A stretch of 64,000 bases of DNA from Chlorokybus atmophyticus (Eukaryota; Streptophyta; Chlorokybophyceae; Chlorokybales; Chlorokybaceae). Position numbers and translations under genes: made by a program. Shown here piece after piece: positions 10,563-26,200 of this stretch. The notes under the pieces are model-generated. The model was not told where the DNA came from. It made no database searches and worked only from the letters and a program-made list of their open reading frames with translations. The stretch spans positions 310,001 to 374,000 of the forward strand of contig RHPI01001737.1 in the NCBI GenBank assembly GCA_009103225.1, given 5' to 3'. How positions within the stretch are numbered: the first letter of the stretch is position 1; every line of letters begins with the position of its first letter.

Positions 10563-12352
10563 GGGGTCCGATAGGTGTGGCATGTGCATGGCTGTCACGG
10601 CTGCCATTGTCATGCTCATCAACCTCACAGTCGTTGCATGCCAGCAAGTAAGGGGCATGCAGCAACTCACGCGCGTCACGCACGAGGGGCCAGACAATTC
10701 TGGCGGGAGGGACCATTCAAAGCGGTTGCGCAAAACAAGCACATTAAGGGCTTGCGCTGCCACGGCAACGCGAACATTGCAAACTGCAGGCGCAGGCTGT
10801 GTTTGCTAGTGGAATGCCAAGTACATTCCGCACTCAACACTGGTACATGTTGAACCTTTTCGCAGGGCTATTTGCTGAGTGGCTACATAGATATCCGCGC
10901 AGGCAACTCTACCATTATGTACATGTGGTAGCACCTATCTGAAGTTTCTTGATGTTTCTTGAAATGTTTGACTCGGTGCTGCCTATGGGCAATGCAGTAT
11001 TTATTGCACATTTAATTGCATCCCATGTGCACTATAGCTTGAGAGGCCTGGTAGTCCCATCAGCATCCAAAATAAGTAAAGAGATTCATCATATTTCTTG
11101 ATGCCTTGTGTGTACAATGAAAAGTGATATGTGACTGCCCATACTGGGTAGGCAGTTACACATGCTAGCATCTCGTTGCACACAGTCTATTCTGTCATGC
11201 TTGCAAGCACCAGCATAGTTGCCAGTCATAACCACCACAATTGCAGCGTGCAGCCATGACACCACCTTCGTCACCGTCTGGCTGTGTGCAAGGTCTACCG
11301 CTACTATCCTAACATGCATGACCCCCAAGTAATTTCCACAACCACAATACCTGCCACATGGCCGAGAGCGTGCATGATGGTTACTTGGTGGAATAACATA
11401 AGAGAAATAATTCGCATGCGCAATTGCGTGCGCACATAGGGTTGTTGTGTAAAAGATACACGTATATGTAGCACGCAATACGTGTATGCAACAATCGGCC
11501 CTTATCGCAACATTAACACTAGTAGGTAGAGCTGGAGGGAATAGGCATGGACGGCTTTATTACGTAACCTGGTGTGACGATGTTGCATACTAGTGTAAGT
11601 CACGTTCAATAAGAATGGCCCTTCGTACATGTGCATGCATTGTTGCGTGCCACTGTGTAGTGATGTGGGTGTTTTGTTATTGTTCTTATTGACTTTAAGC
11701 ACAAGTGTCATGAATTTATATACATGCGAAGAGTATATGTACTCTATGCCATGTGCGTTATGCTACCTCCATAAATCTGTATATGTGTAACATGCATCAT
11801 TAGCTATAAATCTATGTACTTAAATTGTAGTCATTAATTCATATACATGACAAGGGTATATGTACCCTATGCCATATGCGTTATTCTACCTTCATGAACC
11901 CCGTACATGTGTAACATGCATCAATGGCCATAAGTTTATATATTTAAGTTATCATCTGTACCATTTTTTATTTAGCAATACAGATAGACGCATCACGACC
12001 TCATGTGATACAACCGGACAAATACGCGCGTTATATGCACATCATGTATTATTTTGTCAATAATGCAGTCACGCACACCCAACCACAACATGCGAATGGC
12101 ACAATCATCATCAATGACAATTTCATTTGATCGAACGAAAGTGTCGCGGGTTAGCAAAGCCACATTCACTTTCATAAGGGTGTAGCCATGAGCAATGGAC
12201 ACGAATACCGCAAGCAACCCGCCACCATTGCCGATATTGCGGCCAGGCTGTACGCGCTGGGGCACGCAATGAATATGCATTCATAAATGAATTCAAGTGC
12301 TAGAGCGCATAATACAGGGTCTCTGATGCATGTGGAGGTTCCCCCCTACTAG

Positions 12353-12471
12353 NNNNNNNNNNNNNNNNNNNNNNNNNNNNNNNNNNNNNNNNNNNNNNNN
12401 NNNNNNNNNNNNNNNNNNNNNNNNNNNNNNNNNNNNNNNNNNNNNNNNNNNNNNNNNNNNNNNNNNNNNNN
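12353..12471. other. Assembly gap (119 N)
   Basis: A run of N. The right flank starts with about 24 bases (GGTCCCGCTCACGCACGACA...) that also occur at 22257-22280 inside the non-LTR retrotransposon fragment, so the gap probably falls in or beside another copy of that element. Confidence 0.95.
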
Positions 12472-13804
12472 GGTCCCGCTCACGCACGACACGTGGGAAG
12501 GGGAATAGTTTGTGTCGCGCGCCGTTTAATTATAAACTGTAAACTTATAAACTTATAAACTGAAAGCTCTGCAAATTGCTCTCCCAACCAACCATGTTTC
12601 ACTGTCTGATAAATGATGCTCACACTTAAGCTTATGACCCTGCTCTTTGCTAATAGCAGACCGCTATGCGTGCTTATGTTCCGGCTAATAAACCAGACCG
12701 GGTCTCGTAACTTGATGTCCATCCAAACTCTTGATGTCTCTGTATGCAGCAACAGCACAATGTGTGAGTGCAATGTGTTGCTGTCGGTGGTAGGCAAGGA
12801 CGCAATTCAGATAGAAAGCTTGTGGCTAGGGCTTTCTTGCATCGGAGCCATGTGTATTGATGCATTGCGGTGTGTAACGGTCGCGCACGCAATATAATTG
12901 TGTTCAACCCTGTATTAAATTGACATGCAAGCGTCGCGCTGTAACAATTTAAACCAATTAAAGATTTGCTGCATGCAGCTTGCGGATCGATAATAACCCC
13001 ACTAGCATGCAGCCTAATTTGGTTTGCCTACCACTCAAATAAATGCTACCAGATTTCACATTTATACACAGTCTCTAAATAAGGAGTATATTCATTGACT
13101 TTATAGATTTTTTGCGACAAAAGCGTATTGTTCTAATGAAAAAGGTTATTAAAAATACTTGTTGGGAATGGCAAATGTAAATTGTATATATACATCTAAT
13201 ACGTGAAGGGAATGGAAAATGTAGATTACATATATACATCTATTTGAAAGCTGGTCAATTTTTAGCTTTAATTAGCTTTATGATATGTTCTATAACAAGA
13301 AAAAGGAAGATATTCCAAAGAAATTTTAATTTTTAAACTGCGAGAGCTTTAACTATTTGGTTGATAAATGGCGGAAAAGTAAGTGGAAACGGGGTAAAGA
13401 CATCTCTCGGTCTCCGAGCACACACGCTCACACGATGTTTGTGTTTGGGATGCAGCTCAAAGGAAGAGGCGCGCCCTTAACAAGCAACTCTAATTGGTCA
13501 CAAACCACCCCATGCTTGTGTAACAACATGATACGCCAGAACTACGTAGAATTGGTCTAGCTCGCAAGGTTTCTAGTACAACGTTGGCTTTGTTACAGCA
13601 ACCAGCAATTCCCAACGCAAAGGCACACCTGCACTTGTCCACTGAAACGCATATAAAGCATACGACAATCTGTGGATGTGCAACCGAACACTCAGCAGCA
13701 CCCTCAACTTCAGCATGGCGCATCAACTCAACAGCGCAGTATTGCGCCTTTCTCCAAGCAAAGCCAAAGTGCTGCCTTACACTCCACAGAAGCAGCATTG
13801 ATAG

Positions 13805-13840
13805 ATATCCTTTTCAACCTCACAATGTCGAAAAGGATAT
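13805..13840. repeat. Short inverted repeat
   Basis: Arms ATATCCTTTTC (13805-13815) and GAAAAGGATAT (13830-13840) flank a 14-base loop. Confidence 0.7.
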
Positions 13841-14106
13841 AACCAAAGCCACTTGCTCTACCCAAAGCTCTGCCACCTGCAAGGTACCCACAATCAACTC
13901 AAATTGGTTGGGTACCGGCACACAATGGTACAACTTGGGCATGCTTGCAACTCTGATTATTACCTGGGTAGGTGCTCTGCTGCGAGTCTGCACAAACTGT
14001 ATGTACACAACGCCAGCAAAACGGTTCCAACCGTATCTGGGCAGGCTGTCAAGGGGTGCATCCATTTGAGATATGTGGAAACAACCAACTCCTTGTGCAA
14101 ACCACG

Positions 14107-14330
14107 TACATGCACACGCGTGCGTCAGACACACGCACGTGTGTTTGTGCGCGCCACACACATGCACTCGCACACACAACCACGCAAACGCGCGCACACA
14201 CCCATGCATGCGCGCACATCCACACGCACACGCACACGCGCACATGCATGTGCGTGTGAGTGTGGGTGCACACCCAAACACCCAAACCATCCAATAATGT
14301 GCGCGTACTCATGCACACACGCACACATTT
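14107..14330. repeat. Alternating purine-pyrimidine (CA/TG/CG) tract
   Basis: Imperfect CACACG/TGTGCG-type simple sequence over about 200 bp, the kind of DNA that can adopt Z-form. The long open frames through it are composition artefacts rich in Cys, His, Thr and Ala. Confidence 0.7.
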
Positions 14331-14338
14331 TCGCACGT

Positions 14339-14503
14339 TCAGTATGCCTGTGGAACGGGACAGAGCAGGATACTGGTCAGCCACCGCTCCCACGGATCGA
14401 GCATGTACAGCCCTGTGGTGACGTTGTACCAGAGGATATACTTGTCAATGGCCTTCAAGATTCTCATAACCATGCCATCGCGCCTCGCCTGCTGCTGGAT
14501 CAT
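14339..14503 (-). CDS. Serine palmitoyltransferase small subunit-like protein
   Basis: A 54-codon frame from ATG 14503 to TGA 14339. Its core, YILWYNVTTGLYMLDPWERW, matches the small activating subunits of serine palmitoyltransferase (plant ssSPT has YNVTFGLYMLDWWERYL at the same place in a 56-aa protein). These ER-membrane peptides bind the LCB1/LCB2 core and stimulate sphingolipid long-chain-base synthesis. The N-terminus is basic (QQQARRDGMVMRILK). The second half differs from the family: after WERW there are only about a dozen residues, so the usual continuation of the membrane helix and the C-tail is missing or on an unrecognised exon. An acceptor-like site (ACGGCAG) lies upstream, so an earlier exon is possible. 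Confidence 0.65.
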   Translation of the reverse strand: MIQQQARRDGMVMRILKAIDKYILWYNVTTGLYMLDPWERWLTSILLCPVPQAY

Positions 14504-15584
14504 CGCATACTGGTGGGCATAACTCTGCCGTATGCAGACAACAGCAATGATGATAATGATAGCGACAGTTTAAGGCTGTGCATGCACTTGTGTGTGCGTG
14601 TGCGAGTGTGCGTGCGCTTGTTCCTGAGCATGCACATGTGAGTGTGCGTGAGTGTTTTCATGCGCGCGAGCGTGCATGGGGGGTCGCGTACCGTTGCAGA
14701 GTTATTGTTGGCATGGTTGAGCGGTTCTTCTAGTCCTTCTTGCTGATTGCCTGTTCACAAACATACACTTGCTGAATGAGACTGTGGCCACGTTGCGCTG
14801 TCTTTCTGCTTGTGTGGGTGCTTCACACAGACACAGACACCAGTAGCACGACAACTCTCGCTGCGGAAGGTAGCAAAGTCACTAAGTAATAATAGCCTCC
14901 AAGAGAAAACGTTTCCAAGCAATCCAAGTTACAATGAATGAATGAGCGATGAATAAGTGACAATCACAAGCTTCCCGACCCGACCTAAGATTTGCCGACA
15001 CAGGGCACCTTGCGCATACTAGCACAGCGCACGCCCACACACGCAACAGCAACACAATGCACGCATTCCGCACACACCTGTCGTCTGGGCAGGTGCCGCG
15101 GGAGCCCGCATGCCCCTCCTTTGCGTCACCATCCTCTGTGCTCACCCCCGGCAAGCCACCCAAGTGTGCCGTCTTGCCACAGCACTGCTGAGCTATCGCT
15201 GTTGCTGTCGCTGACGCACTTAGCCCAGCCCAGTGGCAAGCCCTCAGACAAAAGCAGCAAAGGGTCGAGCTAACGCCAAGCTGCACCGAGCAGCCTCAAC
15301 ATTATGCAGTAACAGCAGTGGCTTGCCGTCTCTCTGTCTCGCCTTCTGTTTCCTTCTCGCTTCAGTTGACAAGCAAGCAACAGGCAACCAAGGGATCAAG
15401 AGAGCAAGCAAGCACTCCGTGCGCACACCCAATGACGCCGCCGCCTCGACGCTAGCCGCCTCAAACCTGTGCCCACTTTGCTATTTCGTGCAGCAGCTAG
15501 CCAGCCAGCAAGCCTATGTTAGCTGTGCGCAGCTGCTTGCAGGTTGTTGCTTGTGTGCTTGCCATTGTGCTTGGCGGCGTTGGC
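14504..15584. other. Intergenic region
   Basis: No gene supported. It separates the leftward ssSPT-like gene from the rightward TMEM186-like gene and probably holds both promoters. TGTGCG-type simple sequence continues to about 14680. Confidence 0.45.
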
Positions 15585-17460
15585 ATGGCTGCGCCGCTGC
15601 TGCGGCTGGTCGGGCGGCAGGGGATTGGGCTGACGACGACGAGGACGCGGGCGGTGCTGGCATTGTGCACCACCACCACCACCATCACCTTTTCCTCCTC
15701 GTCGTCAGCCGCTGCCGGACGTCTGTTATGGCCGGACAGAGGGAGCTGTTGCGGTGGCGTAGAGACAGCGGCGTGTTTGGTGGAACACTCTTGTTGTTCT
15801 TCGGTCCACTTCTCCACTGCTGCTGCTGCTGAGGCAAAGGCCATACCGGTGGCAGCCATAGAGCACCAGCCACAAGACCGCAATTATGCTAGTGGTGCTG
15901 CTGCTGCCCATGCAGAGCTTAAGGCAGGTCGCTGCCCGCAAACCCTGACTGCAAATTTGCCGCTGCAATGTCTGTCTGTTTGTTTGTTTGTTTGTTGGCT
16001 TGTTTTGCGTTCCGTATGTTTGTTTGTCTCTCGTGTTATTGCATGCCGTTGCTTATCATGTCATTGCTCCATGGATCGTCAACGATCTGTGAAAAACAAC
16101 ACTGCACTCTACCCGCATGTGTCTATGCTCTTTGTTAGTTGCACGGTCTAGTGTGGAGTGCGCATGCTAGCGAGACTCAAGCGTTGCTCTGAACGACACA
16201 ATCAGCTCAGACACATCAATGATCCGGGCAGGTGCGCTTAAGCCCGACGGGACACTGGTGCTGTACAGAGGCCGCTGGATTCGTCTGTTAAGAGTGTTGG
16301 TGAGGTAAGTACAGCGTGTTTTACTTTTATCACTGATGTTCAGTGCAGTACAGCATACTGCATGTGCAGGTTAAAGATTGGTCAGCTGTCTGGCGTAGCA
16401 GCCTTGGCGCTACCGATTGCCCTGTACGTGCAACAGGTCTGCTTCTATTGGAGAAGCGTGCATATGTGCTTGTATGTTCCATGGTATGCGCCTATGTGTG
16501 TGCATACGCGCTTTAAAGCAGGGCCGTTATTGTTTGCGTATACATGTCTCAAGTTAAGTATGACTTTCATGCACACGCGCGCACGCATGTACCGAGGTGA
16601 ACATGTCCGTTTGACTGCGCACAAGAGCTACACTGCTGCATGCGTGACACTAATGCAAGTTGCGTTCAGGGTAACCTGCCTCTGTCTACATGGTTGGGAG
16701 TTGGGGCCGTTGTGAGCGGCGCGGGTGCGGCGTCTTTTGCACTGTGGTTCTACTCCCGCAGGTGAGCGTCCTCCATATCATTAACATCTACTCTTCCCTT
16801 GATTGCATCTCGCAGACTACATCCTGCATGTCATTCAGGTATGTTGGCGAACTTGCTCTTTTGCCACCAGACTATCGCAAAGCAAAGTTTAGCACGCTTG
16901 ATTTCTGGGGCCGACGTGAGGTGAGGAATGACTCTTCGTCAGTATATGCTTCTGCAATGCTCAACAGTATGTGCAGGTTGCATAGCTGCACAACTGAATG
17001 CTTTGTTGCAATGCAGGACCTTATCGTAGACACCAGGTGACTGTTGTTTGCTGTACGCGATTCTGCTGAACGCGCACAAATTCTCTTTGCTGTTGCTGGT
17101 GATGCAGTTGGGGCGCAGTTTGTCTTGCACCTGTATTGGTTGCATTGTTGCATGCACATGTGTCGTGTAACAAGCCTTTATCTTCTTGGTTGCAGTGCCA
17201 TTGTGCCACCTTTCAAAGGCCTGACACAGCAAGACCTGCAGCACGCGGCACAGCAAGTGTTTATACCCGCTTCGGTTCTGAACCAGAGGCAGTTTCTAAT
17301 GTCGCTGCGGCTTGGCCATTTGCATGACAAGGACGCTCTGTTCAAGCTGCTCAACGGCACATATACCCCTGACGAGGTGCACTTTGCTCATAATGCTGCC
17401 ATTGAATGCGAATGTTGGTTGCAAGACACATTTGCAACCGTCATGGTGCTCACAATGTGA
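15585..17460 (+). CDS. TMEM186/TMEM70-class mitochondrial membrane protein
   Basis: Seven exons: 15585-15927, 16232-16304, 16370-16436, 16670-16761, 16839-16920, 17017-17036, 17196-17460, summing to 942 nt (313 aa). The first 110 residues are Ala/Ser/Thr/Arg-rich with almost no acidic residues at the start, as in a mitochondrial presequence. The pattern then is YRGRWIRLLRVLVR, a first membrane helix (GVAALALPIALYV, about 147-159), a second (GAVVSGAGAASFALWFYSRR, about 173-192), and the sequence VGEL...STLDFWGRRED near 195-220. This helical hairpin plus STLDFWGRRE is seen in the TMEM186/TMEM70/TMEM223 group, whose animal members assist complex I or ATP synthase assembly in the inner membrane. 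Which of the three is closest cannot be decided by eye. A start 69 bases upstream in frame is possible. Confidence 0.68.
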
Positions 17461-18647
17461 TGTTGGTTGGTGGTCAAGGTGATTATGATTGTAATTGCAA
17501 TGATGATGGTTGCAGTGGTGATGGTGATTGTGTTGTGCCCAGGTTTGCTCAAGGGTGCATGCATTCCAACAGCAACATCCTGCTGTTGAGCATCAGGCAT
17601 CGCACTCTGAAGAGCGGTGATTGAAGCAGTAAGCACGGACACAGAGTTGGGCTATGTTGTAACGCAATGTTGATGCGGTGCTCTACGCATTGATGAGCGT
17701 GTAGAGCATGTTAGAATTCGAAGCACAGTTGTGTTGTCATGGGTACTTAGACCAAACACTCGACTGATGCCATCATCGCCGGCGTGCCATCGTTGTGCCG
17801 ATACTCAGCTGTCGCCGTAGACAGCAAAGAATATAACAAAGCCTGCTCCAGCACGCATGTCTTAGTTCTTGGCATGGCTTGTGGCAGAGTTATTCTGCGT
17901 GTCGGACAACGACAATGCCCAATAGCTACACTGCGCCGCCAACCATTGAGACCACTGCATGGTGTTTTGAAAGCATTGTTGCAATTCCGTTGGTGATACA
18001 CTCTGTGCTGCGCACTCACATTATGGTGGACTTGCCGTGTATAGCAGTGTTAATTGTGATTGGTGTAGGCAAGCTGGTTGGGTCCGCGACTCAGCACAAC
18101 GTGCCAATTGGTGTAGACAGCGGTGAGTGTTTCTGACACATCAGTGTCAGTTCAGGTTGTGAACAAGCTATCATTGTCAGCGTTGATGACTGGAAGTGAA
18201 AGTGAACGACACACCCAGATTTTAGCAACCAATACCTATGCTGAAACAAAGGCTAGCCAAATAAGCAACAAACACATGTGGTCACCTATGCACAGCTGAC
18301 TCTGACGATTAGTTGGTGGCAGGTCAATGCCGTTATCTCTTGCCAGGCACTGCAGGTTTGTCACTCAGACAGTTGGTCTAAATATAACCCTCCTACTACT
18401 GGTATACAAGCAATCGGATTGTTGTGGTGATTTTAGTACATGCTCAGGGTGTCTTAAGCAGTCCACACACAACCAAGACGCGCTCACAGCGGCGTGTTTG
18501 CTTTCTTCGGTTCAACTGATGGTCAAGTCCACACCATTCAGTCCACTAAAACAATGCAAGCGATTCTCTGCGGTCACAAAGTATATAATCGCAGCATTCA
18601 ACTGTCCATGCAGACAGTTGAATGCTGCAAAAACCACAATAGCCATG
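17461..18647. other. Intergenic region between convergent genes
   Basis: No gene supported. It lies between the 3' ends of the TMEM186-like gene and the kinase gene and should contain both polyadenylation regions. Confidence 0.5.
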
Positions 18648-21894
<3,247 letters not shown>

Positions 21895-22079
21895 CACCCT
21901 AACCCCAGGAGGCGGTGGCGCCGCCCCAGGCAGATCACCACCGCCGCCGCCCACACCAGTCACCACCACATCCACTACAACAACAGGGACTATATTGCAA
22001 AAGGCCAAAACGGCAGTGTTCGAGGTCAATACAGAGTAACCAACCAACCAGCTACCACAAGCGATTATCTACTGTATGA
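21895..22079. promoter_or_regulatory. Upstream region of the kinase gene
   Basis: Short stretch between the kinase start and the retrotransposon remnant. It includes GGGTTAGGGT on the kinase sense strand just before the start codon. The retrotransposon fragment lies only about 185 bp upstream of the kinase ATG. Confidence 0.4.
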
Positions 22080-22661
22080 CTATATCGTCATAAAGGTCTC
22101 TGACGTCGTGGTCGCCCACATCGCGTCCGCTCTTCGTGTCGTGTCCGTCATGGCCGCTGCCTTGTCCAGGACAGCTACGGCCTGCGCTTTTTGAAGCGCG
22201 CAAGCGATACGTTGCCTATAGGTGCGTAGGTAGCCTGGTACGCGCGCTCTATCCTGGTCCCGCTCACGCACGACACGTGTTGCACAGCGCCGCAAAAGCC
22301 CATGGAATGCCTCTCCCAGGGCGCCATGTGTCTCGAGGGCTAGCGGAACGAACGTATCTGTGCGGTGGGCGTCAGAGTATTTCACGCGTTTGGCCGCCTC
22401 CGCCTGTCTTGCGGCCGCGCCTGCTTCAACGGCGGATGCCCTCACCACCACATCCAGCAAAAGCCGCCCGTCCGATCCGGGCTCTGTCACCAGTAGATCG
22501 ACGCGTCTTCCTTTCGTCTCCCCTTCTCGCAGCGGAAGCAGCCCGGATACCTCGTAGGCGACACGGAAGCCCGCCTCTCTGAGGATGGTCCCCACCTCGT
22601 ACTTCACTGCGTCATGTGTCGCAATGACACCGGATCCACGCGGGCAACGGATGACGTGCAT
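22080..22661 (-). pseudogene. 5'-truncated non-LTR retrotransposon: C-terminal endonuclease-like domain
   Basis: An open frame of 193 aa with the layout of the C-terminal tail of plant and algal LINE-type reverse transcriptases: a degenerate zinc-knuckle start (CPRGSGVIATHDAVKYEV), RRVDLLVTEPGSDGRLLLDVVV carrying the Asp...Asp-x-Val of a PD-(D/E)XK-like nuclease, and FVPLALETHGALGEAFHGLL, a conserved Glu-Thr-x-Gly motif of this domain. In-frame stops sit immediately upstream of its first Met and no reverse transcriptase follows, so it is a 5'-truncated remnant. GC-rich codon use differs from neighbouring spacer. Family identity is from recalled motif patterns and was not searched. Confidence 0.65.
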
Positions 22662-23215
22662 CCACTACGGCTACACTGCGCTCAACAACCAAGTAAGCCT
22701 GCAGGCGGCGAGGTGGTCGAACTAGTGGAGGTTGTGAAGGACGTGCGCAATGCACTGGTGGAGTTCCTTACAAGCTGGGCTGCCTGCGACCAAGCGAGCT
22801 GAGCACAGAGCGCCAGGCGCAGCTCGCATGCCAAGCTTGAAGGGCGAGACTGTGCAACCTTGCTTCAGACTGGTTGTTTGCCACTTGTTTTGATCGATCA
22901 GTTGGCAACAACCGTCATGTTGGCGTTGTTGTCTTGTGTTTGCATGAAATATGTATACGCAAGGACTGCGATAGGTTTTCCGTGCAGCCATTCTGGACAT
23001 GCGCTGCTGTATGCTGCTTGCTTCAACTAGCCGCCCATGCAATCACTTACCTCAACAACTCTCCAATGTCTGACTGAATGCCTATTGTTGAGCGACAATG
23101 CAGCTCATGCAAACCTGTTCAACCTGATTGCCATTCATGTCGTGGCTGCTGTCAACATCATGGTTGGCCAACTACCATGATCAACAACAATCACAGCTAG
23201 CTACTCGTTTGTCAA
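22662..23215. other. Intergenic region
   Basis: No gene supported. It separates the retrotransposon remnant from the 3' end of the next leftward gene. Confidence 0.5.
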
Positions 23216-26200
23216 CTACAAGCTGAAAGGCATGTGTCTTGCGGCGCGCATCATCACTTCACTCTTGAGTCCAACCTCCAGCAGCTTTGCCATCCCGCTG
23301 CCATCAACGCTGATAACCTCTTTCTGGCTTCCACCCATCCTCGAGAGCGTGATCCGCGCCACCATTTCCTCAAACTCCTGTGAAGCATGATGGGTTACAC
23401 GGGCTTACTTTAGCAGCTACTCCTCCTCTGTCTCACCTCATAGAGTATCTCAATGCTGGCGTTCTTTGGGTGCTCGTGTGGGGACGGCGCCTCGGGCGTG
23501 TGAGTCACCGCCACTAACACGTCGCAAGCCTGTTGAGGTACACGCACGAGTACGTTGGTTTGGGATGTGTACAGGTGCATGGGATTGCGCACACACATGC
23601 GTGCGTGTGGTTTGGCGGCGTCTGTATGCGTGCGCATGAGTGTGCGCGGGTATGCCTGCATGAATGTATACGTGGTAAAACTTGGGTATCATACCCAGCT
23701 GTAGTGCAGACACGCACACGCATACGCTTGCACATGTATGCACAAGCACACATGCGCATGCATGAACCAGACCTTCTTGAGGGGAAAGGACGGGTCCAGC
23801 AGTTCGAGATTATTCAAAAAGCGGAGGTACCCATTGGCATTGACAGTGCTATTGCTTATGTTACTCGCAATGGTCGGCTGCCGGTAGTACATATATATCT
23901 TGCGCAGTCGATCGCGCACGCTTTTCATCACGTTTTGCACAGCTGTATATTGTCCAATCCACGTTTGTTAGTCTACACTTCAGCATATTGTTATGCATCC
24001 ATATAGCCGTACATTCTGACAACTGTAAGAAGTGCAAATCATGCGTGTGCAGCAGTTTGACTGTTTACCTTCCGTGTAAAACTTGGCGACTGAGAAAGTG
24101 TCCTTTGTCAACTTCTTGCTGTTTTTATTTGAACTGGAAGGTATAACCTGCATAAGCAGTGTATCAGCATGAGAGCATCACTAGCAACTGTTGCCTTGCC
24201 AGCCAATTGCATGAAGTTGTCTCAAGTCAGATGCTTCTCATCCGTACGTGTTTCAAGAGACAAGTCAGGAGCTGTGCTGGCGACTTCTCTTCCTTCTCGA
24301 AGTCGTCATCATCCCCAAGATGTTGTTTGATCAATAGCAACTTGTCATCTGGTCTTAGACACCACGCTATACGCATCAAAGACTCTGCAAGAGACACCAA
24401 GTTACACATACGTTGTGGCACCTTGTGACATGTTGTTATGCGGTCCCAACATACCCACAAACGCAGGGAAAATGATGACATTCGCTCCATCATGAGCATC
24501 ATACGCAGTGCCGCCATCAATCTCCATCTCTGCAATGGTTGTTGTTTGTAGTGCCTCATGAGCGCTGGTGGCGGTGTTGTTATGTACAAGTGAGGCGGCG
24601 AGGGGCCCGCGGTCCAACCGCGCAAGGCCGCCCGCAAGCCTAGCCAAAGGCGTGTCCTGGACAGAGACGCTGGTGAGTGTGTGAGTGTGCGTGTGTTGGA
24701 TGCCTTCTCCCGTGTGCGTGTGTCTCTCACCTTTGCAAAGCGCCAGAACTGGCATTGCTTCATTGCTGGCTCGGGTTCTTCCGCTGGTGTATGTGGCCGG
24801 AGTTGTGACAGATGTTGTGTGAGTTGGGACATGGACTCTCCGAGAAGTGGCGTGTCCGCCGACGTTCTTCGCGACTCTGATGAGTGAAAGGGCGGCGTCA
24901 ATGCTTGAGTCGTGAGAGACAGAAGTGTGCTGACTGATTGACGTTGTGTTCATAGAAGTTTGTGGGAGGCTCTGACCTGAGCGGCTGACCTGACCCGAGC
25001 GGCTTTTGCTTCTGCGACGGACGGTTATCGCGGCTGACTTGAACCTGCAAAGGGCAGCGTTAATCAAAGCTTGGTCAATGTTGAACAAGAGCATGCAAAC
25101 TCTATGCTCAGTTCTTGTCAGTCTGTTGTCATAATGAGTGTTCACGTGAGCTGATGTGCTCCATGGTTGCCTTCTAGCACCCACGACGGAACATTGACCA
25201 AACTTCCATGCGTGCAATGTTTGTGATCAAGACATTGGTCGTACTGTTAGTCAATACGTGTGGTACATCTTGACGTCACATCTCCGCAACTATGTTGCTG
25301 TGTTGTGCTGACACTGCTAAAATATGAACTCTGCAGATCTGCACTCTACCCACCATGAGGCCTTGGCATTCTGCTGCTTGATCTCAACACCAAAGGTATC
25401 CAGTGACCTGAAGGGAGCAAGACAACGTGAGCCACACACCCACACAGGTTACAGTGCAGTTGTCAGGGATTGCAGTCCCCCTTCACCTGTATCGGTCAAA
25501 TGCCTCCCGTAGGACACCCATGTTGCGCTTGAGCACCAAGCGCACCGCTGCCATCATCTCCTCCGCCGACTGCGTAAGCGAGTATCAGCACTGTCACCAT
25601 CATTGTAATCGTCGTCAACATATGTCCAGTCTTCATGTCTACGCTGCCAGCTCTCTGGCTTCAGCAACACACAGGCGCGCATCCACACAGGGACACGCGC
25701 ACACACATACACAATATTTTTTACCCCATGTGAAGAAGAAGGAGGCAGCAGGTTGCATGCCCGTGCGAGCAAGGCCTCCCAGACAGGCGCCATAGGCACC
25801 GCCATCTCCTCGCGCTCTTGCTCAAGCGCCAGTCTCTCCTCCTCTGTCAGCTGCACGGCAAGCAGGAGACTGAGACTCTTTCTTCACCTTCATCACTAAA
25901 CAACAGCAACAACAACATTCACACTGTGTGCTCTTACCTCAGAAGTGCGCCGTGACGACAACAGCCACGCCGGCAACCCGCCGTACCCTTCCTCAACATC
26001 GCTTTCTCCCTCTCCCTCTCCTCCCCTCCTCGCCCGCGAAGCCACAGCCACATCCGGGTAAAAGTCCCTGTGTGCAGCCATCTCCCTCACAGCCAGAAAG
26101 AAACCCTGTAAGACACAACATGATGTTGTTTTTATTGTTGTTGTTGTTGTTGTTGTCGTTGTTTGATGCAATGTGGAGTTAACAATGTGCTTGCCTCGAT

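Larger units (their letters stand above)
10563..14338. other. Gene-poor intergenic region with assembly gap
   Basis: No gene could be supported. Strongly AT-rich from about 12900 to 13400. It contains the N gap at 12353-12471 and a small hairpin at 13805-13840. From about 14100 it becomes alternating purine-pyrimidine DNA. Short overlapping open frames have no recognisable motif. Confidence 0.5.

Noticed and set aside
13820-14641. Overlapping long open frames on both strands rich in Cys, His, Thr and Ala
   Set aside because: Produced by alternating purine-pyrimidine simple sequence. No splice structure or motif supports them, and the real signal there is the short ssSPT-like frame on the minus strand.
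22136-22582. 148-codon plus-strand open frame
   Set aside because: Antisense shadow of the GC-rich retrotransposon endonuclease fragment, whose minus-strand reading shows the family motifs.
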